64,000 bases of DNA from Pratylenchus scribneri (lineage: Eukaryota > Nematoda > Chromadorea > Rhabditida > Pratylenchidae): positions 1,054,001-1,118,000 of the forward strand of contig JAQSEB010000019.1 in assembly GCA_030063045.1 (NCBI GenBank). The letters are read 5' to 3'. Position 1 is the stretch's first letter; every line of letters starts with the position of its first letter. Below, one piece after another: positions 33,977 to 48,481 of the stretch. The position numbers and the translations under genes were made by a program. The notes below the pieces were generated by a model. That model was not told where the DNA came from and did no database searches. It saw nothing but the letters and a program-made list of their open reading frames with translations.

Positions 33977-35514
33977 ATGGATGATATTGTCAGCATTGAA
34001 TCCGTCCATCCATTGGATCAACTCAGCTTTTGGGGCCTCACTATTTCCGCAATGCTCAGTCAGTCCATCCATTTTTGGGCATTCGCGAATTCTGTGATCC
34101 CTTTTAGAATTGGTGGCCATGGGTGTTACAATTTTTGTGCTTCCGTTCAATGAATGGATTCTGTTGCGAAGAGAGGACACTGAAATGATTGCCATTGTCA
34201 GTTTGGATTAAGAATTTGGAAAAGAAATGATGAATATTAAATTGCAGAGAGGCATTTCCGGCAGTGATTGTGTCTTTGAAAGGGCCGAATCATCAATTCA
34301 ATGTTCAAGATGGGTTGATTCACTGGAGGAAAAGGACAAATTTTGGGCCAAATTTGGCCTGGAGGCAGCGGAGATTGACCCACCAAGTGGAAGTTTGCCC
34401 ATAAAATTGATTAATTAATTAAATCACATCATTTATTTAGTGTTTCGTTCAATTTTCTATTTGATCCTCCTCCAATTATTCCTTTTCCTGCTTGACATTG
34501 GTGCCACTTTGGTCATGTGTTGCCGTTACAAAGTCCAAAAGGACGGCGAAACATTGGAAAAGCGCATTTCGTTGGCACTTTCCGGCACAATTCGTTCGTT
34601 TTCCAATTTCATTATTATTCAAATTCGAAAAAATATACTATTTGAAAACGCAAAATGTTCTCCAAAAATAGTCTAATTAAATTTTTAAAAAGTTATATGC
34701 CAATGAATATGATAAATTCGATTTTTGAGGAAAAATCGCTTATTTTACAAATAAATTTTCTAAAATCTATAAAGCCACTTTTTAGAGGACATTTAGGGCT
34801 TTCCAATGGCATATACGCCTTCCCAAAATGGTTGCTTCCTTGCTGAGTTATGACCAAAAAGAATAGCCTAGGATATAGATATTCAATCGAAAATAGTACT
34901 CCATTGTTGCTTCGAGGCGAATCATATATTGCCTCTGGCAATTTTGATTTGATAGAATGATGTGAGGATATTGGGGGCGTTTCCTTTGTTGAAATGGAGG
35001 GAAAGAAAATTATCCCTTCCCTACAAAAATATGATTGATGGTTTTCTTTTCCTTCTTTTTCCATTGTTTTAGGCATACAGTATACATTACACTTCAATTT
35101 ATCTAGGCCATTTTTTTAAATTCACATAACTTATTTGAAGCAAAACCATTCTTGACAATTTTTGTATCATTTTAAAGAGCCAAGAATGCTCTATCAAATT
35201 ATAAAAAATATTTTTTTAATCTCCAATTTTCAATTTTCTAATTTGGAATTTAAATTTCAGTATTTTTCTACGCCCTCGTCTCTTTGTCCAGTTTGGCCTC
35301 CAATTCGGATTTCACCAATTCTCGGCCTCCATTCCAAAGTTGCATGGGAACAGCATTTAAATTGTATTGTGGAATGTTCCTTCTTTTTGGGCTTGGTTGT
35401 TTCCTCAGTCATTGTTCCCGTCTTTTGGTCCTCAGGGAAGAATGCAGCGAAAGGCGGAGGCAAAGTGGCAGGGATGGGCGCAAAAAGCAGGATGAAGAAG
35501 TCCAACTTCAATGA
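33977..35514 (+). CDS. Four-transmembrane orphan protein
   Basis: ATG at 33977; exon 1 ends in FWGLTISAML and splices at about 34051 through a 49-bp intron to LVAMGVTIFVLPFNEW (TM1). The extracellular loop holds two Cys (SGSDCVFERAESSIQCSRW). The next exon begins at about 34440 with SIFYLILLQLFLFLLDIGAT (TM2) and VMCCRYKVQKDGETLEKR. TM3 spans a junction (LALSGTI joined to LFFYALVSLSSLAS at about 35260). TM4 is LYCGMFLLFGLGCFLSH, and a basic tail (RRRQSGRDGRKKQDEE) ends at TGA 35512. Topology resembles claudin/PMP22-like proteins (large first loop with a Cys pair), but the W-GLW-C-C signature is not visible, so no family is assigned. Its 3' end is 128 bp from the convergent GPCR. Confidence 0.6.
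34680..34870. repeat. Diverged intronic repeat
   Basis: Shares the segments TTATTTTACAAA, GAGGACATTTAGGGCTTTCC and TTGCTTCCTTGCTGAGTTAT with a stretch at about 53130-53290 in the same order. Divergence is high and ends are unclear. It lies in the third intron of the four-TM gene. Confidence 0.35.
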
Positions 35515-35642
35515 TCTCAATTCTCAAAAATGTGTCCGAATATTGCCCATAACATAAAATAATACATACTAATATTAATATATTTTCATTTATCCATTAA
35601 TTCATTAATTATTGCAATCAAAAATCATTTATAAATGTATAT

Positions 35643-37959
35643 TCAAAGAAATATTGTGTCACCCAACAATGTTCCCGTTGGGGACAGTGGCATTGGCTGC
35701 TCAGTAATAATGGGTTCATCTTCATCCCTCTGATTATTATTATTATTATTGCATTTGGCCACCACCCCATCGGCCACCCCATTTGCAAATAATGGCTTTT
35801 TGGCGGATTGGGGTGGATCGGGGGGAGGCGGTTCGGACAAAAGTGAGGAGGAATGGGAGGGTGAGCCAAAAGGTGGCCTTTGTTCCTCCTTTCCAATCAT
35901 TCCTCGCCGATCATCCTCCCCCGCCGAACTTCGATGGCATTGGCCTGGATCCGTGGACCGTCGAACCAAAGACATTCGAGTGATTTCGGAATTGGCACCG
36001 CCCAAAAGTGAAGGAATACGGCGACTGCCCAGTGGACGGCCTAGCCAATGTTTGGAACTGCAAAAGAGCATCCGAAATGTGTCCCGAAATGAGCTGGACA
36101 TGAAACAGTAGATTCCAAAATTGATGGGATAGGTTGCCTTGAAAATGGGAGGGAATTTGAGCGGATTGGGTGGAAAGAATGAATACCATGACAAGCATAT
36201 TATTGACCAACAAAAATGTGACCGGAAAAAGACCTTCCAACAACCAATTGCTTAATCCCAATGTATTGCAAATCTAAATAAAATATAGATAAGATACTGT
36301 ATTGAATATTAACATACACAAAGCATTGCCATGAAAAGTGCTTGGGGCAAATTGACCAGCAAAAAGATGGACACAATTATCACCAACATTGCCGATGTTG
36401 AATTACTGTCCGTTTGTCGCTGGGCTTCTCGATTCCGTTTTTCCCTATGAATTCACATAATATATTAATTAATGGATTGTCAAACTTCAATAATCGTTGC
36501 TTCCTTTGTTGTGCTTTTCGAATACTTCGAATCAAAAGGGCATTGAGGCAAATGAGGAGAAGGGAGGGAAGGAGGATAAAGCCAATCACCCGAGTCCAAA
36601 AATATGCATTGAAAAAGGCATTTGAACCGACCAATTTGACTGTAAATGAAAAAAAAATGAATGAAATATTCCTCGACAATATTTCAACTTACCAAAAATG
36701 GTGAATCCCGATAGACAACTCCTGAAAATTAAATGAATTTATTGGAGTTGTGGGAATTGAATCGAGACCGCAAATGGATGATATGGTCGGGTTGTTCCGG
36801 ATCAAGATGGGCCCATCCATCGAAGACGGAATAATGATAATCAATGCCCTTGGGCAGACCACAAATGACGGAAACAACGGTGATGAGGACGGTGGCGATT
36901 CGGACATTTCGGACGGAACAAAGTTGCCGAGAATTGACCGGATGCCGAATTGAAAAATACCTTTGGCCGGCCAACAAAACTGTCAACCACATGGCGACTT
37001 AAATTAATTTGGAAAGTGTAAAGGAAGGGGGGATAAGGCACTGACTATTATGGCAAATTGGTGGAATCAAATCCATTGAATATTTGTAGGCATAACACCA
37101 CCGGAAATTGAGAAAATGGATTAACAAAAGATGGCGAAAAAGCATAATAATTAAAAATAATATTCCCTTCCCAAAATATATTCTGTTTATTTACAACTAA
37201 CCATAGTTCCAATTCCCGTTGTTCATGTTCAAAATGTCTGCAAGAAATGGTTTAAATTAATTTCCGCCTTTAAACGGAAAGAATTAATTCCGCCTATTTG
37301 TGTTTTTGCACTAATTCCGCCTGTTTGTGTTTTGCCCTAAATAATTCCGCCTGTTTGTGTTTTGCCCTAAATAATTCAGCCTGTTTGTGTTTTGCCTCAA
37401 ATAATTCCGCCTGTTTGTGTTTTGCCCCAAATAATTCCGCCTGTTTTGTGTTTTTGAACTAATTCCGCCTATTTGTGTTTTGCCCCAAATAATTCCGCCT
37501 GTTTTGTGTTTTTGAACTAATTCCGCCTATTTGTGTTTTGCCCCAAATAATTCCGCCTGTTTTGTGTTTTTGCACTAATTCCGCCTGTTTGTGTTTTGCC
37601 ACAAATAATTCCGCCTCTTTTCCGAAAAGTTGAATTTATTCTCCCTTTTTACGAAATATTCACACAATGTAATTATTGCCAAAGGACTTGCCGAAGTGTG
37701 TGATAATAAAAATTCCATGGAAGTGGGAATAGGCCAACACATAAATCCGCAATTGCCATATATTTGAGTACCAAATTTGTGGGCGAAAGCATATGCTTTT
37801 GGGAGAGCACAAGGGCAACCAACAAATTGGCCACAACGACAAGGAGAACAAGGATGGGGAAAAGCTTGAAAATTATAATTTAAAAATGTGGTGGATGGAT
37901 GAGAAACATAGCCGTAGACAAAGTTCTCCAATTGAAGATTTTGACTGAGACGAAGGAAA
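35643..37959 (-). CDS. Neuropeptide-type class A GPCR (sex-peptide/MIP-receptor-like), 5' end missing
   Basis: Spliced exons give LENFVYGYLFPILVLLVVVA (TM1), SPTNLVLKYMAIADLCVGLF (TM2), WCYAYKYSMDLIPPICHN and MWLTVLLAGQRYFSIRHPVN (TM3; the DRY motif reads GQRYF), then RIATVLITVVSVICGLP (TM4), TRVIGFILLPSLLLICLNAL (TM5), LVIIVSIFLLVNLPQALFMA (TM6) and VTFLLVNNMLVMATYPINFG (TM7). The TM7/helix 8 sequence YPINFGIYCFMSSSFRDTF is characteristic of the Drosophila sex-peptide receptor group. The Ser/Pro-rich cytoplasmic tail ends at 35643. The TM2-TM3 loop junctions are not fully resolved; one intron seems to start with GC (GCAAGT, about 37692). The first coding exon (upstream of 37959) was not identified. 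A minisatellite fills the intron at 37.26-37.62 kb. Confidence 0.83.
37262..37622 (+). repeat. Minisatellite array, ~30-bp units, in GPCR intron
   Basis: About 13-14 head-to-tail units of the form AATTCCGCCTGTTTGTGTTT followed by TGCCCCAAAT. Units alternate between two variants (...GTGTTTTGCCCCAAAT and ...GTGTTTTTGCACT), giving a higher-order dimer of about 60 bp in the second half. Dispersed fragments of the same unit occur at 10.6, 41.1, 59.9 and 62.55 kb. Confidence 0.93.
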
Positions 37960-40057
37960 CTGAAATGAATGCCAAAATGTTAATTGGAAAAAGGAGGAAA
38001 TGCCAATTTGGGTGGTCCATTTCTGTCTTATTTTCTCCTAAAACTTCATCCTTCTCAATCCTCTTCCCATGTTGACATATTCCTTTTAATCCATTTTTTT
38101 GCCATTCAATCCTTTCTTCCTATTTTGGCCAATGTCCAACCTCATTTCGCGCTCGCATCGGCCCGAACATGCATCATAGAAGAATGCGCCTCGTCTAAGG
38201 CATTGCATTGCGGCCGAACTGTTGGCCTCCTTTTGCAGGCATTCCCGGGGTGGACCCATTGGATGATGTTTGCTGGGAATGGAGGGCAAAATTAGGAAAA
38301 TGCGGGAGAACAAGGAACATAGGAGGAAAGAGGGGGCCAATGAATTATTCAGTACAAATATTTGGGAAAGGGTTTTTGGCAATGGGAGAGGCAATTAGCG
38401 AGTGTGCCGAATTAATTTAAAATTCAAATTGACTGCTGGAAAGGCACAGCAGGATGGGGGAGGATTAGCCCAAAAGTGGGTATTTTGGGTGGGCGAAGTG
38501 AGGACATTCCAAAAAAGGTGAGGAAAGGGAATGAACCTATGATGGGACAAAAAAGCAGCATAAAGTGCCAGTACAGGAAAAGGGGGAAACGGAAATGGCG
38601 CCGGAGGAGAAGATGGACCAAAGGAGGGAACGGCACCACGTACATAGGGGGGGGGGGAAATGAATGAATGAGTTGGGTTGGGTTAAGAGAGGGGATGGCA
38701 CTTTTGCCTTGGGTGGGAAGAAATGATGGTCAAATGTGCCAGCCGGCATTCCTTCCCTTCTTCCTTCCTTATTATGGTCTAGTTGGCAAGGAATGATGCT
38801 GATGGGATTAGTCAGTTGGGTGCCGGATTCGCTTTCGGTTCCCCCTCCCCCTACATCGCCCTTCTGGCCCATCTTCTCGAAACTCCTTTCCAACAACAAA
38901 ACTGATGAGGGGCCAATTGCCCTTCTCTTTTTAAGGCCTTTTTGGCTCCACCCCAACCATCTCTTTTGGCCCCCAAACTCATCTTTCTCGAGAAGGTCGG
39001 AATTAATTCGTAGTGGAAATTGCCCTTGGGGCAAGGCCCAAACTTGTCTTTCGGGCCAATTGGGAAAAGTGGGGAAAGGGGGGGGGGGGGGGGAAATGTG
39101 CAGCGGATTCGACGAATGAATGAATGAATTGTGCTTTTTGTGCTGGAAAGGCGCCGGTGGGAAATTCGAGAAGAACATGAGGGAGGGGGCAATTGGCGCC
39201 CACAGCAGCACCCAATGACTTTTTGCGTCGTCCCAGAAAAGGGAATTGGATGTGCGCGGGCGTTGAAGTATGGAATGGGCACAAGAAGGAGGGGCAAAGG
39301 CCAGAAATATATTTGAGGACGAAAATGAGGAAAGACCGATTATTAGTCTTCGACACATTTGGTCACCAAAAAGGGGCCGCCGGCACCGACGTGGGATGCC
39401 TAAGGGGGCCACGGCATTGGCAAATAAGCGATGAGGCGAAAATTGTTTGCAACGTGGTTGTCGCCTTTCCTTCTTTTCTGGATTGACTCTTTTTGAGGGA
39501 GGCGAATACATGAACGGATGGATGGATGGACGCGCCGATAATGCGGCAATAGAGAAAATCCCCTGGGGGGCCAATTACTGGTCCAAGGGAGAAAATAATG
39601 ATAAGCAAAGACAAAGCCAACACCAAACAGTCATTAGGGGCATCGATTAATAGTTAAGCGTAGGGGGAGGTGGGTGGAGGCAAATCCGATGCCAAAACTG
39701 GCGCCAATTCCAAAGGAAACCCCCAAATTGCCAAATTCTTTGGCCCAAATTTCCGCCCAACGATTCTTTTCAGCAGGGGGAGGCGGTGGTCGCTTTGCTT
39801 GGTGCCAATAGCAATGTGTGATGTCCAAAAAGGGAATGAGAATACGGCGAACAAAACCCCCTCAAAATGTGCCTCCTTCCTTCAACCAAAAAAAGTTTAT
39901 TTCACCATTAAAATGTGTGCGAGAATATAATGGAATGTGGGAAGAAATTGGGGAGAGAAAATGGTGGCATTTCCACACGAATAAATTCCACACAATCAAT
40001 TTGGCCAAAAATATTCAAATCATAATAAAAATGTTAATTTAATTGATCATTGGTCAA
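37960..40057. other. Spacer upstream of the GPCR, GC-rich with poly-G runs
   Basis: Guanine runs at 38647-38657 (11) and 39078-39093 (16). A minus-strand open frame of 345 codons at 38537-39574 has no ATG start, no domain and strongly repetitive composition, and is not accepted as a gene. The missing first exon of the GPCR probably lies somewhere here. Confidence 0.45.
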
Positions 40058-42092
<2,035 letters not shown>

Positions 42093-42596
42093 TATTTTAT
42101 TAATTTATTTAAAACTGACTGATCGGTTATTGCTGGGCATATTCCCTCCTTATATTTAGAATGGACAAATCTTATTATACTAATGTGCTGTTTTGAAGGA
42201 AAAAGAATGAAATTGGCCTTTAGGGGTGGTCAATGGCCATAACCCCAAAACTAAATATTCCCCATTTTTAGCATTTAGTCCCTCCTTGACTTCCCCTTTG
42301 TTGAATTATGCATGGTTCGGTTGCCTGGAGAGAACAAAAAAGTTGGCCGACTCAAAGTTTATTCACAAATTTGGATTTTAAAAACAAGGATTTTGAGTGC
42401 AAAATGGGGTGAAAAGAAATGGTCAAATATATAAACCGGGAATTTTGTTGGAATGGAACAAAATTGGGACAAATAATGTTGAAAAAACTATAAAAAGAGA
42501 GGAATGGGAGGAATCGGCCAAAAAAATTAATTGGGACATTGGAAAAGGACATTTTTGTACGCTCGTTGATGATATTTTCATGGTTTTTTAAATTGG
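42093..42596. other. Spacer between tubulin and the IkB-like gene
   Basis: About 500 bp, AT-rich, between the start of alpha-tubulin and the stop of the upstream minus-strand gene. It should contain the tubulin promoter. No specific element recognised and no ATG followed by a GT donor was seen that would give an upstream tubulin exon. Confidence 0.45.
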
Positions 42597-44823
42597 TTAA
42601 TCCGTTTTGCCATTTGCATTTGCCCCACACGTGATCAATGCCAAACACATTCTCGTCTTTGCCTCTTCCTCCTGCTCAATTTTGTTCAGCGCATTCATTG
42701 GGGTTTCGCCACAAAAGTCCGCCTGATTGACCAATTCGCCCAATTTTTGCTCATCCAAATTGGCCCGAAGCAACTAAAAAACAAAAAGGTGGTCAATTTG
42801 GCCTTCTATAAATATTTTACTTCAATCAGCTTTTCGTCCATCCTTTCCACCGCATAATGCACCAATGTTTGGCCATTTGTGGAATCCGCCAACATTGCAT
42901 CTGCTCCACATTTTAGCAACACTTCAACCGTTCCCAAATTGTCCACTCTGCTTTGGCTTTCCTCCTCCATCACTCCATGGCTTTTGAATGCGCACAACAA
43001 TGGAGTGAGGCCCATCCCATTTTGGGCGTTCAAATCACTCCTTGGATCGGCACATAGAACGTGAACAATGGCAGTCTGAATGAATAGAAAAATATTCAAT
43101 TAAATTTGAATATTTGAATCCGAACCATTCCCCGGCTGGCAGCATAATGTAAGGGCATATCCCTTTCCAGACGGGTGCTTTGCACATTTGGTGATGCCCC
43201 AACCTCCAGCAAATAGTCCACAACTTGGCATTGCCTTTTTTGTACGGCCACCATCAGCGGGGTTTCGCCAACCCCATTGGGCATGTCAAAGGGTGGCATT
43301 TCGCCCGGTTTAACCTCCAATTTGAGCATTTGCTCAACGAGGGCATAGATTTTGGCCAAATCCAAATGGGCAGTGACAATGTGCAAAAGTGTGTCCCGGT
43401 CGGCGTCTTGGAATGTCATTGCGCCAGGATGACGCTGAAATAGTCGGATTTGATTAATGAGAATATATTCGAGTATAATTCATACCTGAATGCATTTACA
43501 AGTCCATGCCCATGCATTGTCCATGTCTTCAGAGCAAATCAGTGCCCGAAGTCGATCCTTGGCTGGCCTACTTCCAAATTCGGTGCTGCCATCTTTGGTC
43601 ATTGTTCGGGGCAAATAAGTTGGCGACGATTCCCCGGGTCCACTGATTGCACCGCCTCGGGGGGCAGCCGGCGAACTGAAATTTTGGTGAATAATACAAA
43701 AAGTGGATTGAAAGAAAGGAATAATTTGGATTGAATTGGAATGAACTTTGACCATTTATTGGGATTTGTTTTTGTACTTACCTTTGGGGAGCACTCAACG
43801 GTGATTCGCCACCACAAGGAGAATCGGCTGCTGATGAACGTGGACTGCCTCCATCCGAATAGGATGCCTTGCGTGAAAGAATTGGCGAATATCGACGAGA
43901 ATATTCCAAAATGAAATCGGACAAATCATCCGGCAATTCACTTCTTCCCCCAGGGCTCATCAACAGGGCCATATCCATCCCAGTGGTGTCCGGAGTGGAG
44001 GAAGGCGATGAGAGGACTGAATCGCATCCGGCACTCCATCCGGATGAACTCCAATTGCTTGGCAATCCGCATTCACCATATCCGTATGGGGTCGATTGGG
44101 GTGCCGCCGCATTTACGGAAGCCAGTTGAGGTGCTTCGGACGCTTGATTTGCGGAATATGGATGATAGGGATGGGCGGAACTTAAATAAAAGAATTGAAT
44201 GAATGTTGAATTCATTGTTGACTTACTAAATGATGTAGTTGGCCCGGATTGGACCTCGGGCGATCAATTCGCCATCCTTCTTTTCTTCTTCCTTCTCTTC
44301 CACTTTTTCGTCCTTTTCCGCTTTCTTCTCCTCCTCCTTGGCTTCTTCCTCCTTTTGCAATTTTGGTTCCTCCTTTTCCACCTGAATATTATTACCCTAT
44401 TGTTTTGTGGCCATATTCCTCATTGCCCACCTTCATCATCGGCTCCTTTTCCACCACCTCCTTTTTTGGCTCATCCCCGTAGAGCAAATCGGCAAAAAGA
44501 TTGCGACAATCTCGACTGAATTTGGCCGTTGTATTCGTCTTACGGGCCAATGCGGATGAACGCAATGATTGTAGGGCTAAATGGTCAGCCGGGGACACAA
44601 TCTCCTCAACGCGTTTTTTCCGTTCCTCTTTGGCCTCCGCCGTCGACATTGATTTCTTCAATGAGACGGAAGCATCCAATTTGGAGGCCAATGCGTCGAT
44701 TTGAGCATCCGTGTCCAATTGCTAATATGTAAATGATTATTTTAGGCAATGAGGAAGTAAAAAATGGTATACTTTTGGTGGCATTGGGATGGCACGGGCC
44801 AAAAGACAATCATTTGATGGCAT
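42597..44823 (-). CDS. IkB-like ankyrin-repeat protein (NFKI-1/IkB-zeta/Bcl-3 type)
   Basis: ATG at 44823 (MPSNDCLLARAIPMPPK). The N-terminal half is charged and disordered: a Lys/Glu-rich coil around 44230-44400 and a Ser/Pro/Gly-rich part (SSPSSTPDTTGMDMALLMSP; FILEYSRRYSPILSRKASYS). The C-terminal half carries about six ankyrin repeats across exons at about 43480-43670, 43130-43430, 42830-43080 and 42597-42775, e.g. ADRDTLLHIVTAHLDLAKIY, GETPLMVAVQKRQCQVVDYL, DMPLHYAASRG, GLTPLLCAFKSHG, GQTLVHYAVERMDEKLIEV and GETPMNALNKIEQEEEAK. The protein ends CGANANGKTD. The layout (long acidic N-terminus plus C-terminal ankyrins with internal loops) matches nuclear IkB proteins of nematodes. C. elegans lacks Rel/NF-kB, so targets of such proteins are uncertain. 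Confidence 0.8.
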
Positions 44824-46830
44824 TTTTGATTGACGAAATTAGAGTCGAATTCGGAAAAGGTTTAGGGACCTAAAAATTAAGGGAATAAATGGTTCCGGGT
44901 ATGGATAAAGGAAAAAGGCCGACGCTACGGGAGAAGATGGCATTGGCCAAGTTATTTAATGTTTATGGCCCAAGTGAATGGGGGAGAGGAGGAATGGAAC
45001 GGAATGAGGGAAGAAGAAGGGGAGGACGGCATCGGCAAAAAGGAAAAGCCTGACAAATAAGCGCAGAAGAAAAAAGAGAGGATGGGGGCCTTGCGGGGAC
45101 ATTTCGCATTTCTACACAAACACAAAAATGTTATTCAAGAGGCAAAGTGTGTGTTGTCAGGGCAATGGCCAAAGACGCGTCGCGTCCCATCGCCCCAATT
45201 GATGATGACGCCCATGGGCGAACGGCCACCACCAAATTGATGGATGGATTTGGGGGAAAGGGAATGGAGGAATGATGAAGGGCGGCTGGCAGCAGTTGGT
45301 TTATGGAGATGGAGGCAACCGGCGGCTGGTTGGAAAGAGAGTATGGAGTGGCGTGGAAATATCGATTTGGGAGGGGAAAGATGCGTGGAATAAAAGTGAG
45401 TTGGACTTTGTTCGAGAATGGGAAAAGTGGGCGAAGAAAAACAGTGGGAATCGAGAATAGGGAGGAAAGGGAAAGAGTAATATTCTTGAACGGGTTTGGT
45501 TGGGTGGCTGGCTGCTTCTTTCGAGACAAATGAAATGAGGCAAAACAATGAACATTGGTCTGTGTCCAATCTTTTCGACGAATTTGTTTTGATATTTTTT
45601 TATTGGTTATTTGAATTTTATCGAGGTAATTTTGGTTAATGTTTTTGCCGGATAAAAAAAGTATTGAGATTTTGAATGAATTTGACAAATTAATTTTCAT
45701 GAAATTTGTCTTCCAAATAAGATTGAATCTAGGAATATTCGAATTTATTAGCAAAAAATTGGTTTTACTAATTGGAAAATTTCTAGGTAAATTAAAAAAA
45801 TGTTCCATTCTGTTAATAAATTTCATTTTTCAATTCGTAAGGTTTATATTAAAATTAATGTTTTGTTTCTTTTCACAAATAACAGAAAGAGAGAAAAGAG
45901 AATTTGGTTTGATTTTGCTTTAGGGAATTTTGGGAGTACAGTATCCATTAAAGCTCTGTTTTGTTTCTCTTTTTATTGTTTCGCTCATCATTCTAATTCT
46001 GATTTTTATTTTTTAAGCAATTTGAATAAAAAAATGTTTATTAAGAAATTTGAATTGGCCTTATCCTAAAAGCATCGAGTGATATTATTAAAAATCCCAA
46101 AATTCATTCGTGCCTACATCCATCCATATTCACTCATCAAGAATGTTAATCTCCCTCCCAATTTGCACAAATTCCTCAAAAAATTGTCGTCAGTTGTTCA
46201 AATTCAAATTGGTCCATTCCCTTTTCTTTATCCAAATTTGATCTTTGAAAATGGTCATTTGATGATTTGTATGTGGTACGAATTTTGAACTTTCGATCTA
46301 GATTATTTTTCAAGGATTGTACTAATGTATCCAAAAAGGAGCTTATTATTTTTTATGTATTGCCAAATTTCCACCTTATTTTGGGATTGTCTAATTTGGA
46401 GCGGAAATGGATGAGCTAAAATAATATTTTTGTATGGATGGGCACAAATTGAGCTAATAAATATTTTCATTTTCTACATCAAATGGATGATGGAATGGAT
46501 GGTCTATTTTTGGGTCCAACATGCGCTTAATAATACAAAAGGAAAAAAAAATTATAAGAAAATTATTTTACTTTCGGGGGATTTGATTTATTTTGCCATT
46601 AAAAATTAGAAATGTGTAATTTTCACATTCCCAAATGTGCCTTTTTCTATCAATTCAATCAAAATTAAAATTTATTCAAAATATACAAAAAATATAAAAA
46701 AATATTATGCACGGTGAATTTAATTATGGACAAAATAAATAATAATCAAAAATTGAGGGAATTGACCGGTTATAATTTATTGTTAAATGAGATTGGAATT
46801 TTTGTTCAATTTGTCAATTTCCCTCATTTT
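44824..46830. other. Spacer between IkB-like gene and tyrosine aminotransferase
   Basis: The first kilobase is purine-rich (GGAGGAATGG-type), the second strongly AT-rich. A minus-strand open frame at 45131-45826 (231 codons) is low-complexity without any domain. No RNA gene or transposon ends recognised. Confidence 0.45.
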
Positions 46831-48481
46831 TCATCCTTCCGAATCCAAATCCGTTTCCGTTCCGCCCATCACCGATCCTTCGGATCCATTCTCTGCCTCT
46901 GTTCTCCGTGTCGACGATTCCCAATGTGCCAATTGTTCGGTGCATGGCCGCAAATGTCGAAGGCAGAATGCGGCAATTCGTTCGCATGCTTCTCGAGTAA
47001 TTTCCTCCGGAAATGCCAAAACCAGACGGAACCAATTTGGCAAGGAAAAGGCCGAGCCAGGCAAACAATAAACACTGAAAATTATTGAAAATGAATTTAA
47101 TTCCCAAATTCATCATTTTTCTCACCTCTCTTCCTGGATTAACATTCTGATGAATTCACTCTCCTCTCCGTACATTGCCGGCTCAATGCCAACCATACAA
47201 TACATTGCGCCCTGGGGCCTCAATGGCTTCAATCCGGGCACTCGGCTCAGCACATCATAGACAATTTGGGCATTTTTGGCCAACAGCTTCTTCGTTTTTT
47301 CAAAGAATTCCGGCGGCGTATCGGCCAAAATGCGCGGCAATGCGCCTTGGACCAGGGCACATGGGCCAACAATTTTCTGGCTCAATGCCACAATTCCCTT
47401 CTTCACATCCTCCAAAACGCCGAAACGATCGTGCACAATCAGCCATCCCAGCCGCCATCCGGGCACCAAATATCTTTTGCCAATTCCATCGCAACTGATT
47501 ATGGGAACACGGGGTGAAAGGCTGGCCATTGGATGGAATTGGGCACCGTCCGCATAGACCAAATCGCCGTAAATTTCATCGGCAATTATTGGTAGCTGAA
47601 AATGGCATAAAATTAGGATTAAATGGCTATTTTACCTTATGTTTTTGGGCCAATCTCAAAATTTGTTCCAAATGTTCTTTCGGGAATACAACGCCGGTTG
47701 GATTTGATGGGTTGTTGACGATGATTGCCCTCGTATTTCCATCAATTTGTGCCTCCAAATGGGCCAAATCCACTAAACCATCCTCCTCCATTCTCAGCCG
47801 ATATTGTCTCGTTTCGATGCCATTTGGGGTGCACAATGTGGTGTAGAGGGGAAAACCGGGTTGTGGCACCAAAATGTTGTGGCCAGGATCGGCAATGGCC
47901 ACAATGGCCATTTCCAGGGCATGGGAACAGCCGGAGGCCAACACAACATCATCGGCGGTGAATGGGGCTTCGGGCCGGGAAAAATGCTGAAAATATAGAG
48001 AAAATGGTCAAAAAACGGGGAGAAATGTGTCAACCTTAACGATGGCCTCCCTTGCGGCTGGAATGCCAGTGGCTGGACCGTAGCCATCGAATTTGTGGGA
48101 ATCCATTGCATCTCGAATTGCGGCCATTGTCTCCTTGCTTGGTGGCAAACATCCGGTCACGGTTGGGTCACCCAAATTCAGCCGGATTGGCTCCTTCTCC
48201 GGGTTGGGCGACACGGACATACAATCGGTGACACGTCGAATTGGATTCACCGTATTTTGGGAATGTTTTGATGCCTTCAATGGAGTCCATTCTGGTGCCG
48301 GTGATGGTAATTGATTGAACAATTTTGGTGTGAATTTTGATGGCATTTTGTTGTTGAAGGCAACAAATCGATTGGCCAATGTTTTTGTGGCCAATTCCCT
48401 TTGCTGATGCCGATGCTTGGCAGACCGTCGGCGTTGAGGCCGTTTTTGCGGATTTGTCGATGATGCCGTTGGGCAGTACAT
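46831..48481 (-). CDS. tatn-1: Tyrosine aminotransferase
   Basis: PLP-dependent enzyme, first step of tyrosine degradation (tyrosine + 2-oxoglutarate to 4-hydroxyphenylpyruvate + glutamate). ATG at 48481 with a long basic N-terminus; an internal Met at NNKMPSKFTPKL is an alternative start. Core motifs: IRLNLGDPTVTGCLPPS, DGYGPATGIPAAREAIVK, SRPEAPFTADDVVLASGCSH, VPQPGFPLYTTLC, IVNNPSNPTGVVFPKEHLEQ, ADEIYGDLVY, the PLP lysine in CDGIGKRYLVPGWRLGW, and PQGAMYCMVGIE. The last exon (46831-47070) supplies SVYCLPGSAFSLPNWFRLVL, with the carboxylate-binding Arg, and PEEITREACERIAAFCLRH, then a Glu-rich tail. Stopping at the end of the previous exon (47122) would lose this essential part. All catalytic residues are intact. 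Confidence 0.92.

Noticed and set aside
38537..39574. Minus-strand open frame of 345 codons
   Set aside because: Starts with TTG rather than ATG, crosses a poly-G run, is rich in simple Pro/Ser/Phe repeats and matches no domain. Overlapping frames on both strands are equally open because of base composition.
45131..45826. Minus-strand open frame of 231 codons
   Set aside because: Low-complexity; half AT-rich, half from purine repeats; no recognisable motif.
46787..47071. Plus-strand 94-codon frame that looks like a small Cys-containing secreted protein
   Set aside because: It is the antisense of the last tyrosine aminotransferase exon, which carries the conserved PNWFR segment.
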